From 20CM-2-55-15 sp964633285 (GTDB taxonomy: Bacteria; Acidobacteriota; Terriglobia; 20CM-2-55-15): DNA of 64,000 bases. Where the stretch lies: positions 62,001 through 126,000 of the forward strand of contig CAZWGA010000002.1 of NCBI GenBank assembly GCA_964633285.1, given 5' to 3'. Shown here piece after piece: positions 49,756 to 59,046 of this stretch. Each line of letters opens with the position of its first letter. Positions within the stretch are counted from its first letter, which is position 1. Both the position numbers and the translations under genes were made by a program. The notes beneath the pieces were generated by a model, which was not told the origin of the DNA, made no database searches, and saw only the letters and a list, made by a program, of their open reading frames with translations.

Positions 49756-49810
49756 ATTCAGGGACAGACCCAAATTCTGAAGGCCAAGAATTTGGGGTCT
49801 GTCCCTGAAT
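49756..49810. repeat. Long REP-like inverted repeat
   Basis: ATTCAGGGACAGACCCAAAT continued to 49778 pairs with 49787-49810, arms of 23 and 24 bases differing by a single extra G, with an 8-base loop. GGACAGACCC-type palindromes are commonly dispersed in bacterial genomes as REP elements, sometimes mobilised by a tyrosine transposase. No such transposase is in the window. It may also end transcription of the secreted gene pair. Confidence 0.7.
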
Positions 49811-49823
49811 TTTCCGTGTCACA

Positions 49824-50345
49824 ATGGATCTCGTTATGATTACAGGCGAATCCGTTGAAAAAGCCTGCACGGAAGTCGGCGAATACTCCGATGAAAAGAT
49901 GGTCAACGAGTTTGATCGCTTTTTTCGAGCCCAGCCCGGAATCTGCGACTTCGTCGTTACGCTGACCGAAGAAAGCGGCCAAAAGGTTCAGGAACTGGCA
50001 CTCTTCCTTTCATACATGGTCTTCAAGGCGGCCGAATTGTCAGGCCCCGAGCCTGTCGTTCGCGTAACTCCCGTAGGTATGGAAGAAGCCTACCGCGAAA
50101 CGGAATCCTGGATGGAGCGCGTCAGCGATGCGGAAGGCACGGAATTGCACGCAGCCATCGAATCAAGTCTGAGCCAGGAGACGGAGCCGTTTCTTTTGCA
50201 GTACGTCATCTCAGAAGTCAACGAGCCGATGGAAGACGGAACCGAGCTGTCCGATGAGGAAAAAGGGGAAGTATTTTTTGTACTGAAATCGGTCATCGCA
50301 TCGTTAAAACCTGAGCAGAAGGGGAAAATCATTGAAATCGAGTAA
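49824..50345 (+). CDS. Acidic hypothetical protein, 173 residues
   Basis: I do not recognise a family. The protein is cytoplasmic, strongly acidic and mainly helical, with two conserved-looking halves: EYSDEKMVNEFDRFFRAQPG in the first and LLQYVISEVNEP then SDEEKGEVFFVLKSVI in the second. There are two cysteines near the N-terminus. It overlaps the PCYCGC-motif gene by 14 bases, so coupling is likely. A second ATG 12 bases downstream is an alternative start. Confidence 0.65.
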   Translation: MDLVMITGESVEKACTEVGEYSDEKMVNEFDRFFRAQPGICDFVVTLTEESGQKVQELALFLSYMVFKAAELSGPEPVVRVTPVGMEEAYRETESWMERVSDAEGTELHAAIESSLSQETEPFLLQYVISEVNEPMEDGTELSDEEKGEVFFVLKSVIASLKPEQKGKIIEIE

Positions 50346-50763
50346 GAAGAAATCGGGAAGCAAGCAAAATCTTTTTCTGGGTATCGCGGCAATCGCAATA
50401 CTTGCGGGAATCGCGTGGGTATCGCTGCGCCCCACGAACGATACGTCCCACGAAAGCGTCGCCACACTGGCTGCGGACGTTCTGTCTCCGGCGATGTTTA
50501 CGGATACAAAAGCTCGCGCAGCGTATCAAGTCGCGAAAGATATACCGGAGATCCTCGAGCAATTGCCGTGCTTTTGCGGCTGCAAGAAACATTTCGGGCA
50601 TCAGAACAATCTGTTCTGCTTCAAGGATCAGCATGGAGCCGGATGCGAGATTTGCGAAGACATCGCGCTCGACGCCCGCCAGATGCACGATAAAGGAATG
50701 CCGGTCTCGCAGATTCGTGAAAACATCGTCGCGAAGTATTCGCGGTACGACCCGGATAAGTGA
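50332..50763 (+). CDS. PCYCGC-motif family membrane-anchored protein
   Basis: The 143-residue protein (TTG start at 50332, with AGGGG upstream) has a membrane anchor (about 14-31). The diagnostic cysteine segment is LPCFCGCKKHFGHQNNLFCF, with further cysteines in GAGCEICEDIA. This matches the PCYCGC-containing family (PF13798), here PCFCGC. The cysteine/histidine arrangement suggests metal or heme binding on the outside of the membrane; no reaction is established. It overlaps the gene upstream by 14 bases and the hydrolase downstream by 4. Confidence 0.82.
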   Translation: MKSSKKKSGSKQNLFLGIAAIAILAGIAWVSLRPTNDTSHESVATLAADVLSPAMFTDTKARAAYQVAKDIPEILEQLPCFCGCKKHFGHQNNLFCFKDQHGAGCEICEDIALDARQMHDKGMPVSQIRENIVAKYSRYDPDK

Positions 50764-51533
50764 GAATTCAACTTAAATCAGCCTCGATCCACTACGTCGA
50801 TCAGGGGCACGGCCCCGCTGTTCTTCTGCTCCACGCGTTTCCACTCGACCATACGATGTGGGAATCGCAGCTTGCCAGGCTTTCCCTAAACTTCCGGGTC
50901 ATCGCTCCGGACATTCGCGGCTTTGGAGAATCGCAGCCTCCATCGCCCTGGACGATGGAAGAGATGGCTGATGAGATCAATGAATTCCTCGACGCGCTCC
51001 GCATCGACACGTGCTCCGTCGCCGGTGTTTCGATGGGCGGCTATATCGCACTCGCTTTCTGGTCCAGGTATTCCGGGAGAATCCGCAAGCTCGTGCTCTC
51101 CAACACTCGCGCCCGCGCCGACAATGAAACCGAACAGCGCGCCCGCACTGAAATGATCGCGGCGATTGAACAAAGCGGCGCCGGCATTTTGCCGGATCGC
51201 ATGCTGCCCCGCCTTCTGCAGCCGAATCCGTCGGCTGATGCCGCCCGGCTTGTTCGCGGCATGATCAACCGCGCCAATGCAGCGGCTGCAATCTATGCCG
51301 TAATGGCCATGCGCGATCGCCCCGATTCATCGTCGCTTCTTCACCGCATCAACTGCCCCACGATGGTCATCGCGGGCGAAAACGATGCCATCATTCGAGC
51401 GGATGATTCACGGGCGATGGCCGAAGCCATTCCCGGCGCGCGCTTCGAGCGCGTGCCGGACTCCGGGCATCTCAGCAGTCTTGAGAATCCGGATGAATTC
51501 AACCGCGTAATGTTGGAATTTCTGAACGAGTAA
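50760..51533 (+). CDS. Alpha/beta hydrolase
   Basis: The 257-residue protein starts with GTG overlapping the preceding stop. It has the hydrolase fold motifs LLLHAFPLDHTMW (oxyanion region), the nucleophile elbow GVSMGG, the acid in AGENDAII and the histidine in PDSGHLSSLENP. It resembles 3-oxoadipate enol-lactonase and related esterases, but substrate cannot be stated. The last 35 bases overlap the convergent histidine kinase gene. Confidence 0.9.
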   Translation: MRIQLKSASIHYVDQGHGPAVLLLHAFPLDHTMWESQLARLSLNFRVIAPDIRGFGESQPPSPWTMEEMADEINEFLDALRIDTCSVAGVSMGGYIALAFWSRYSGRIRKLVLSNTRARADNETEQRARTEMIAAIEQSGAGILPDRMLPRLLQPNPSADAARLVRGMINRANAAAAIYAVMAMRDRPDSSSLLHRINCPTMVIAGENDAIIRADDSRAMAEAIPGARFERVPDSGHLSSLENPDEFNRVMLEFLNE

Positions 51534-53976
51534 AAAAGTCCGCCATTTTCTGAAAGTTCAGCGGCTTTTCGAAGTACGTCAGGGATTCACGTTCGAGGAA
51601 TTGGATGGTTGAAGGATTGCTTGTATCCCCTGTCAAAAAGAACACGCGCTGCCGATAGGCCGGGTTAATCTCGCACAATTGCTTGTAGAGATCGATCCCG
51701 CTGCCGCCGGGCATTTTGATATCCGTGATCACAAAATCATAGTGATTCTTCTTCGCGAGGGCCAACCCTTCTTTGAGACTTCCGGCTGTGTCTGCCGTGC
51801 TTCCGTTGCGTGACAGAACCTGCCTGATGATGGACGCGATGTCGGCCTCATCATCAACGACGAGAAATCTTTTGCCGGTTTTTGCAGCCGGAGTTGAAGC
51901 CGGTTCCGGCGAGGCGGCCGGCAGCGCACTGTAAGCAGGTAACCGGATCGAAACCTGTGTACCTTCGCCGATCTCGCTCCGAATATCGATTTCTCCCGCG
52001 TGCTCACGGACGATACCGTAGGAAATGGACAAGCCCAGCCCTGTGCCCTTGCCGACCGGCTTGGTTGTAAAGAACGGATCGAATACCTTCTTGAGATCGT
52101 CCTTCGAGATTCCCGGACCGCTGTCTTCGATTGTGATGGAAACTCTCTGGCCGAAAAACTCGCTTCGAACGCGTATCCACCGTGGATGTGTGGCTGCCAG
52201 CACTGCGTCCTGCGCATTATTTAAAACGTTCAAAAGGACCTGCTGAATCTGGTTCGCGTCTGCGTAAACGCGAGGCAGATCCTGTGCCAGTTCTTTCTCG
52301 ATCTGGATTCCACTCGTTCGCAAGTCGTACTCCTTGAGCTGAAGCGCGGCCTCGACAAGGGCCGTCATATCGGTCTCCGTGCGCTCCGGTTTGCGCTTGC
52401 GCGCAAACGCCAGAAGGCTGTGCACGATGTTCGCTGCGCGCTGCGCATTTTTCCGGATGGATTCCACCTTGGCGCGTTGATCGGGATCGAGCGCGTCATC
52501 GTGCAGTAGCAGGTCGGCATGACCGGTCACGATCGCGAGCGGGTTGTTCAACTCATGCGATGTACCCGCGACAAGCTGCCCCAGCGTGATCATTTTTTCG
52601 GATTGAACCAGATCCTCCCGCTCGGCCTTCTCCCGCGTAATATCCTGGACGATGATCACGGCGGCCGTCAGTCTTCCATCTTCGACCAGCGGGGTGCTGC
52701 TGATAAATCCGTCGAACGCTTCGCCGTTTCTTCGTCTGACGGGGGCGTCACCCTTCCATTCCCTTGGCTCGACGGGAGTCAGAATCGATGCGGCCGTCTG
52801 CTCATCGACAAACTCCCTCAAGGCGTGCCCCTTCACATCGCCGAAAAGACGGATCCCGGCTTCGTTGACGTACGTAATCAATCCGTCCGAACGGGAAATA
52901 AAAATCGTATCGGCCACCTGACATATCGCTTCGAACTCCGCCAGCCGCATCAGCGCCGTTCGATTCAGAAGGTTGTTGAATGCTCCGACCAGGCTTCGAA
53001 CCTCCCGAGGATAAAGCGCATTGCCGGACAGTTCGATCGGCCGCAAATCCGCGGCCGACATTTGTCCGGCCTGCTGGCCAATCCGATTCAATCCACGCAC
53101 AGTGGAAAATGCAATGATGCTTGCGACAATCGCGCCGATAAGAGTGCACGCGAGCGCAACGAGCACGGCTACCGAAATCGTCTCTCTCGCGCGCGCGATG
53201 ACGTAGCTGTGCGGAACGCCGACAACAACCTTCCATCCAATCGGATCCACCTGGGTCAGATAGATATCTTCATCGACGGAGCCCGCTCTGAAACGCTTTT
53301 CACCGATCGATCCGTTTGCAATTTCCTGCATGACCGGCTCGATGTCGTTCGAGTGGATCGCGGACACAGCGCTGCCCGTAAGATCCAGGACCAGAGCGAA
53401 CTGTTCGGGGGCCAGATGATAATCGGATCGAAAGTTCTGGGTCGGAATTCCGCCTCCAAGGTAGCCGCGAACGCCGCCCTTGCCATCGACAAGCGGCACG
53501 AGGATCACTACGGCCGGTGTGTTTCTCGTGCGCGTCATGATCGCTCCTGAAACCACGGTCTTCCGGCCGGATCTTGCCTGCTGAAAATACTCGCGGTCGC
53601 TGTAGTTGATGCCCACGGCAATCTGCCGCGCGGGAGCATACGACGCCACAGAAACGCCGTCGTTGTTGAGCAGCAGCAGGGTAAACCCCGGATACAGGTT
53701 CATGATGTCCACGGCGCGCGTCTCGTCCTTGAACCGCAAGCGATCCAAATCGACGTCTGAAGCAAGCCCTTCGGAGAGCGCTTTGAATTTGTCGAGGGTC
53801 GCGGCAATGTCACGCTGAACAAGGAGCGCTCCCTGCTGATTCATCTGGCGGACCTGATCCCTGGCTTGCTGTACGGCGGTGTAAGCGCGGAACAATCCAA
53901 AGATAAGAATGGCGGGCACACTGAAGCTGATGGCCAGAAAAATAAGAAAAGAGCGGATCGTCAGGTTCTGTTTCAT
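51499..53976 (-). CDS. Hybrid sensor histidine kinase with C-terminal receiver
   Basis: The 825-residue protein has a membrane helix (about 10-30), an extracytoplasmic sensing domain of dCache type (about 35-265), a second helix (about 272-295), HAMP, PAS (about 345-450; ICQVADTIFISRSDGLITYV), HisKA with phosphorylated H474 (GTSHELNNP), HATPase (DSGPGISKDDLKKVFDPF) and a receiver with aspartate in FVITDIKMPGGSGIDLY. No output domain is attached, so phosphotransfer to another protein is likely. It begins with a 1-base overlap of the polyprenyl synthase stop. Confidence 0.95.
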   Translation of the reverse strand: MKQNLTIRSFLIFLAISFSVPAILIFGLFRAYTAVQQARDQVRQMNQQGALLVQRDIAATLDKFKALSEGLASDVDLDRLRFKDETRAVDIMNLYPGFTLLLLNNDGVSVASYAPARQIAVGINYSDREYFQQARSGRKTVVSGAIMTRTRNTPAVVILVPLVDGKGGVRGYLGGGIPTQNFRSDYHLAPEQFALVLDLTGSAVSAIHSNDIEPVMQEIANGSIGEKRFRAGSVDEDIYLTQVDPIGWKVVVGVPHSYVIARARETISVAVLVALACTLIGAIVASIIAFSTVRGLNRIGQQAGQMSAADLRPIELSGNALYPREVRSLVGAFNNLLNRTALMRLAEFEAICQVADTIFISRSDGLITYVNEAGIRLFGDVKGHALREFVDEQTAASILTPVEPREWKGDAPVRRRNGEAFDGFISSTPLVEDGRLTAAVIIVQDITREKAEREDLVQSEKMITLGQLVAGTSHELNNPLAIVTGHADLLLHDDALDPDQRAKVESIRKNAQRAANIVHSLLAFARKRKPERTETDMTALVEAALQLKEYDLRTSGIQIEKELAQDLPRVYADANQIQQVLLNVLNNAQDAVLAATHPRWIRVRSEFFGQRVSITIEDSGPGISKDDLKKVFDPFFTTKPVGKGTGLGLSISYGIVREHAGEIDIRSEIGEGTQVSIRLPAYSALPAASPEPASTPAAKTGKRFLVVDDEADIASIIRQVLSRNGSTADTAGSLKEGLALAKKNHYDFVITDIKMPGGSGIDLYKQLCEINPAYRQRVFFLTGDTSNPSTIQFLERESLTYFEKPLNFQKMADFFTRSEIPTLRG

Positions 53977-54956
53977 TAGGCGACGCGATTCAGAATAAAT
54001 TCGGGAATCCGAATTATCGCGTCACGATATATCGAAGCCGGAAATTCCTCAAGCATTACAATTGCGCGGCGTGCGTATTTTTCAGCAACCAGTCGAGTAC
54101 GGTTGAGTCCATCGGATTTTTTCACAAGGCTCAGGATATCGACCTGATTCACTGTGCGGAAGTCTCTCTCGTGAAGAACACTTTCAACTTTCATCGTGTC
54201 CTCGGAATTACCATCCCGAACTGCAAACATGACGGGCAGCGTCATTTTGCCTTCCTTCAAATCGTTCGCAACGGGCTTTCCGAGCACATCGGCGGTCGAT
54301 GTCAGATCCAGAACATCATCGATAAGCTGGAATGCCATTCCGAGACTCTTTCCGATTTCCGCGAGACGCTCCGCCGAACCATGATTCATGCCGGCGGCAA
54401 GCGCAGGCAGCTTCGTACATGCCGAGAACAAATATGCCGTCTTGCGTTCGACGATGTCGAGCAACTGATTCTCGGTGACCTCCGATTTCCCGAGGTACGT
54501 GAGTTGGAGCAACTCGCCTTCAACCATTTTTTGAGTGATCTCGATCAGCGTATTCAGAACATCGAGATTCTTTTCGCCCAGGGCGACCGCGAATGACTGC
54601 ATGTAGAGCCAGTCTCCCGCGAGAACGGTCATCGAGTTACCCCAATGCGAATTCGCCGACGGCCGGCCTCGGCGCGTGTCGGCCGCATCGATAATGTCGT
54701 CGTGCACCAGCGTGGCGTTGTGAATGAATTCCACCACGGCCGCAAGCCGAATCGCCATCGGCGACACCTCGCCCAACATCTTCGCGGTCAGCAGCAATAA
54801 CGCCGGACGCAGGCGTTTGCCCCCGGCGCTCAACAGGTATTCCCCAATCTGGGAAATCGGCGTGATGTCCGACCGCGTATATCCTCGAAGCTCGTCTTCG
54901 ACGCGTTCGAGTTCAGGAGCGATGAGCTGATAAATCTGCTGCGGAGTCATTTCCAT
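53976..54956 (-). CDS. Long-chain polyprenyl diphosphate synthase
   Basis: The 326-residue protein has both aspartate-rich motifs: first DDIIDAADTRRGRPS near 88 and second IDDVLD near 218, plus GGKRLRPALLLL and KEGKMTLPV. Residues upstream of the first motif (NATLVH) are of medium size, consistent with an octaprenyl or longer product, used for the quinone side chain. It is coupled to the kinase gene downstream and follows tatD by 15 bases. Confidence 0.92.
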   Translation of the reverse strand: MEMTPQQIYQLIAPELERVEDELRGYTRSDITPISQIGEYLLSAGGKRLRPALLLLTAKMLGEVSPMAIRLAAVVEFIHNATLVHDDIIDAADTRRGRPSANSHWGNSMTVLAGDWLYMQSFAVALGEKNLDVLNTLIEITQKMVEGELLQLTYLGKSEVTENQLLDIVERKTAYLFSACTKLPALAAGMNHGSAERLAEIGKSLGMAFQLIDDVLDLTSTADVLGKPVANDLKEGKMTLPVMFAVRDGNSEDTMKVESVLHERDFRTVNQVDILSLVKKSDGLNRTRLVAEKYARRAIVMLEEFPASIYRDAIIRIPEFILNRVA

Positions 54957-54971
54957 AAAGGACAGCGCATT

Positions 54972-55745
54972 TTACGATGTTTTCGCGGCAAACAGTCTGT
55001 CGAAATTGGCCGACGTCTGGGCCGCAAAATCTTCGAAACTCACGCCCCGCGCGCCGGCAATGAACTTTGCCGTATCCGCGGCGAATCCCGGTTCGTTGCG
55101 CTTGCCGCGATGTGGAACCGGCGCAAGATACGGGCAATCGGTCTCGACGAGAATCCGGTCCGCCGGAATCCGCTTCGCAATCGCCGCCAACTCGCCTGCA
55201 TTCGGAAACGTCACGATGCCGGAAAACGAAATCAGAAATCCGATTTCGATGGCAAACTCCGCGAGTCTTTCACCACCGGTAAAACAATGAATGACGCCCC
55301 GGCCGGGCCGTGCGTTATCCAGCATCTCTATCGTATCGGCATCGGCATCGCGTGTATGGACGATGACCGGCAGATTGGCGTGGCCGGCCAGCGCCAATTG
55401 ACGCCGGAAGACCTCACGCTGAATTTCTCTCGGAGAATGGTCGTAGTAGTAATCGAGGCCGGTTTCTCCGATGGCCAGAACTTTGGGATGCCGGGAAAGC
55501 TGTTCCAGAAGGCCGTAATGGCGCTCTTCGACCTTTGAAGCATCGTGGGGATGAACACCAGCCGACGTGAAAATCCAGTCGTGATTCTCAACGAGTGGAA
55601 TTCCGCAACCCATATCATCCGGACCGCGCCCATTTCCGATCGTCAAGATCCTGCGGATCCCCGCGTCCCAGGCCCGTTGCAGAACGGTATCAAGATCGTT
55701 TTCAAATTTGGGGTCGTCGAGATGCGCATGCGAGTCGATCAGCAT
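54972..55745 (-). CDS. TatD family metal-dependent hydrolase (DNase)
   Basis: The 257-residue protein starts at the ATG overlapping the metG stop. It has the TatD metal ligands in DSHAHLD, IGETGLDYYYDHSP, PVIVHTRDAD, VIHCFTGG and ETDCPYLAPVPHRGKRNEP. The family includes 3'-5' exonucleases on damaged DNA and possibly D-tyrosyl-related hydrolases. The metG-tatD arrangement is widespread in bacteria. Confidence 0.95.
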   Translation of the reverse strand: MLIDSHAHLDDPKFENDLDTVLQRAWDAGIRRILTIGNGRGPDDMGCGIPLVENHDWIFTSAGVHPHDASKVEERHYGLLEQLSRHPKVLAIGETGLDYYYDHSPREIQREVFRRQLALAGHANLPVIVHTRDADADTIEMLDNARPGRGVIHCFTGGERLAEFAIEIGFLISFSGIVTFPNAGELAAIAKRIPADRILVETDCPYLAPVPHRGKRNEPGFAADTAKFIAGARGVSFEDFAAQTSANFDRLFAAKTS

Positions 55746-57679
55746 CACTTCAAGCGTGCGCCGTTCTCGACTTCTTCATGGAAACCGGCCAGCACCGGTT
55801 TGTCCTCCGGACCGAGCGATGCCGCTACGATCATTCCATTCGATTCAAGACCTCGGAGCTTGCGCGGCTGAAGATTCGCGACAATCACGACCTTGCGTCC
55901 AATCAGCGATTCGGGCTGATATGCGAGCGCAATGCCCGCCAGGATTTGACGTTTCTCAAATCCAAGGTCGACAACAAGCCGCAGCAGTTTATCCGCGCCC
56001 TTGACGCGCTCCGCTTCGACAACCGTGGCCACGCGAAGATCGACCTTTGTGAAATCATCGATCGTAATCTTTGAGGTCGCTGCGGGTGTTGCGGGAACCT
56101 CAGCTTCCGTTTTTGGCTCACTGGCATTTTCCATTTTCTTCAGCACCTCTTTGGGATCGAGACGCGGAAAGAGAGCGGGACCACCGCGAATCGTCCGGCC
56201 CGCCAATTCCCTGCTCCAGGAACAATCCTCGAGCCCGACGCCCTTCACATCTCCGTCGAGTCCAAGCTGGTCCCACAATGCCTGGGACGTCCTGGGAATC
56301 ACGGGCGCCAGCAGTGCCGCGATCACTCTCAAGGCCTCAGCGGCGTGAAAAAGGACGCTATCGAGTTTCTTCGCTTCGGAAGGCTTTTCCGCGATGGCCC
56401 AGGGTTCATTTTCGACGATGTACTTGTTCACGCGAGAAATCAGTTCCCAGACATTCTCGAGTCCTCGCGAAAAATTGTAGTCGTCGAAATTCGCACGGTA
56501 ACTTGAAATGACACGGGCCGCGAGATCGCGCACGCCGGAGTCGCCCTTCGCTTCACCCGGCTCCGGTACAACCCCGGCGCGATACTTTGAGATCATCGCC
56601 GTGGTGCGGCTGAGCAGATTGCCGAGATCGTTTGCAAGATCGCTGTTGTAACGCTGAATCACAGCATCAACGGCAAAATTGCAGTCCTGTCCGAAAACCA
56701 TTTCACGCAGACAGTAGTAACGCAGCAACTCGGAACCGAAAACCTGATGCAGAACGTAGGGATCGAAGACATTGCCGCGGGATTTCGACATTTTCTCGTC
56801 TTTGAAGAGCCACCATCCGTGGCCGAACACCGTCTTCGGGACCTCAACGCCGGCTGCGGTCAGGAAAGCAGGCCAATAGACGGTGTGGAAACGCAGAATG
56901 TCCTTGCCCACAAGATGCATGTCCGCGGGCCAGTATTTTGAAAACTTCTCTTCATCCGAATTAAAGCCAACGCCGCTCAGGTACCCGTTCAACGCATCGA
57001 ACCACACATAGAAAACGTGGCCGGGATCGTCCGGTAGCGGAATACCCCACTTCAGCGTCGCGCGGCTGATCGAAAGATCCTTCAGCCCGCCTCGGACAAA
57101 CGAGCTGATCTCATTACGGCGGGATTCCGGCCGGATGAACTGCGGATTCTTCTCGTACAAATCGAGAAGCTTGTCCTGAAATGCCGACAACTTGAAAAAG
57201 TAGCTCTCTTCCGAAAACCATTCGGTCTGCCGCCCGCAATCCGGACACTTCGCCGGCGTCGAAGGATCTGTCTCCGGGGCGTAGGCCTCGCACGAGACGC
57301 AATACCATCCCGAATACGTGCCCTTGTATACATAGCCATTCGCCTTCGCGCGCTTGTACAGTTCGATAACGCTGGCGTGATGCCGCGGTTCGGTCGTGCG
57401 CACGAACTCGTCGTTTTCGATTCCCAGCAGTTTCCAGAGATCCGAATATTGCGTGTACACACGGTCCGCGAGCGCCTTCGGCGTGGTGTTCTGCTCTTTT
57501 GCCGATCGTTCGATCTTCTGCCCGTGCTCATCGGTTCCGCAAAACAGCTTCACATCAAAACCCATCATGCGTTTGTATCTGGCAATGGTGTCCGCAACGA
57601 TGGTGGTGTACGTCCCGCCCAGATGCGGCGGCGCGTTAACGTAATAAAGCGGTGTCGTGATGTAGAACGTCTTCGACAT
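55745..57679 (-). CDS. metG: Methionyl-tRNA synthetase with C-terminal tRNA-binding domain
   Basis: The 644-residue protein has the HIGH-equivalent PPHLGGTYT, a single zinc knuckle (YCVSCEAYAPE then KCPDCGRQ), and KMSKS in DEKMSKSRGNVFDP. Following the anticodon domain, residues about 540-644 form the EMAP-II-like tRNA-binding fold (FTKVDLRVATVVEAERVKGA, GRKVVIVANLQPRKLRGLES, SNGMIVAAS). It charges both initiator and elongator tRNA-Met. It overlaps tatD by 1 base and follows larC by 67 bases. Confidence 0.97.
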   Translation of the reverse strand: MSKTFYITTPLYYVNAPPHLGGTYTTIVADTIARYKRMMGFDVKLFCGTDEHGQKIERSAKEQNTTPKALADRVYTQYSDLWKLLGIENDEFVRTTEPRHHASVIELYKRAKANGYVYKGTYSGWYCVSCEAYAPETDPSTPAKCPDCGRQTEWFSEESYFFKLSAFQDKLLDLYEKNPQFIRPESRRNEISSFVRGGLKDLSISRATLKWGIPLPDDPGHVFYVWFDALNGYLSGVGFNSDEEKFSKYWPADMHLVGKDILRFHTVYWPAFLTAAGVEVPKTVFGHGWWLFKDEKMSKSRGNVFDPYVLHQVFGSELLRYYCLREMVFGQDCNFAVDAVIQRYNSDLANDLGNLLSRTTAMISKYRAGVVPEPGEAKGDSGVRDLAARVISSYRANFDDYNFSRGLENVWELISRVNKYIVENEPWAIAEKPSEAKKLDSVLFHAAEALRVIAALLAPVIPRTSQALWDQLGLDGDVKGVGLEDCSWSRELAGRTIRGGPALFPRLDPKEVLKKMENASEPKTEAEVPATPAATSKITIDDFTKVDLRVATVVEAERVKGADKLLRLVVDLGFEKRQILAGIALAYQPESLIGRKVVIVANLQPRKLRGLESNGMIVAASLGPEDKPVLAGFHEEVENGARLK

Positions 57680-57746
57680 AGAGATTTAATTTAGCCACAA
57701 AAAGCCGCAAAAATCATAAAAGGGTTTTGGCCTGGCGTGGTTTCGG

Positions 57747-59001
57747 CTAGCCTCTTCCCTGTTTCAAATAAACGGATATCGCCTGCGACTGTACTCTTTT
57801 CAACGGCACGCCGTTTTCGCGGGCGATTCGGGCGCAGTCATCAAACTCGGGAGCGTAATTCACCACGGCGCCGTCCAGTTTCGAAACTTTGATTCGAACA
57901 GGGCCGTATTCTGTCTCGACTTCGACGAACTCGCGATCGAGCACGCTTCGATCGGCGGCATGCCGGCGAAGACCGATGGTTGTCGTCTCCTCGAAGATCA
58001 TTCGCGATATCGCTTCGGCTGTTTCGACGGACGCCAATACCTGAAGCAAGTGTCCAGGGCGGCCTTTCTTCATCTGAATCGGTGAAGTAAAGACATCCAG
58101 AGCTCCGGCGGCAAGCAATCGCTCCATGACATACGCCAGATTCTGCGGTGTCATATCGTCGATGTTCGCCTCGATCACGATCACACCCGGCGACGGCGGG
58201 TGAACGGATACTTCACGTTCTTCACCAAGCATCAATCGCAGGCAGTTCGGAAAATCCGGAAACTGCTTCGAACCCGCACCGTACCCGATACGCTCCACGG
58301 CAAAACCATGCAGCGCTCCAAAACGATGAACCACGGCAGCGAGTATTGCTGCGCCGGTCGGCGTCCCGAGCTCCGAATCAGAGTACTTTTGTTCTGTCCT
58401 GGCATGACCCAACTAGTCTNNNNNNNNNNGCCGTTGCCGGCGCCGGTACGGGAAGAACGCCATGTTGACAATGAATGAACCCGGTGCCGACATTGATCGC
58501 CGAACACAGAAACCTCTCAATGCCAAGCGCATCAAACCCAATCGCAGCGCCGACCGTATCCACTATCGAATCGACCGCTCCCACTTCATGAAACTCGACG
58601 TCCTCGGGAGGAACGTGATGGACCTTGCCTTCGGATATCGCCAGCTTGGTGAAGATTTCCGAAGCGATACGTTTCGTGCGCGCGTTGAGTGCGCTGTCGC
58701 CGATCATCGAGAGAATCTCGGATGCCTTGCGATGAAAATGCCCTCCATCGTGATCGTGGGCGTGGGCGTAACCATGTTCGTGACTGTGGTCGTGTCCGGC
58801 GGCGTCGTCCATTGCAACGTCGAACTTGACCGCGCTCAGGTTTGAGCGGATCACACGCGATTCCCTTACCTCATAGCCCTCGACCGGCAATTTCTTAAGC
58901 TCGGTTCGCAGGTAATCGAGACCGAGGCCCAGGTCCAGCAGGGCTCCGATGGTCATATCGCCGCTGATCCCCGAGAAACAGTCGAAATACAGAGTCCGCA
59001 T
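57747..59001 (-). CDS. larC: Nickel-pincer cofactor biosynthesis protein LarC, interrupted by a short gap
   Basis: From ATG 59001 the N-terminal part is clear: YFDCFSGISGDMTIGALLDLG, then a histidine-rich loop (HDHSHEHGYAHAHDHDGGHFH), then HHVPPEDVEFHEVGAVDSIV and FIHCQHGVLPVPAPAT. The ten-N gap follows. After it GTPTGAAILAA, IEANIDDMTPQNLAYVMERL and STVGLR-like TTTIGLRRH complete LarC. Total length and frame across the gap are unknown, and a TAG lies in the post-gap frame next to the N run, so the flank may be misassembled. LarC inserts nickel into the pincer cofactor of lactate racemase. No larA, larB or larE is nearby. Confidence 0.85.
58420..58429. other. Assembly gap of 10 N inside larC
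   Basis: Ten N break larC after PAPAT. The sequence right after it (minus strand, near 58411-58419) does not continue the LarC consensus and contains an in-frame TAG. The true gap may be longer than shown. Confidence 0.95.
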
Positions 59002-59046
59002 ATGGATTGAAATCTTAACATTCCCGCCGTGTTAACATTTTCGCTT

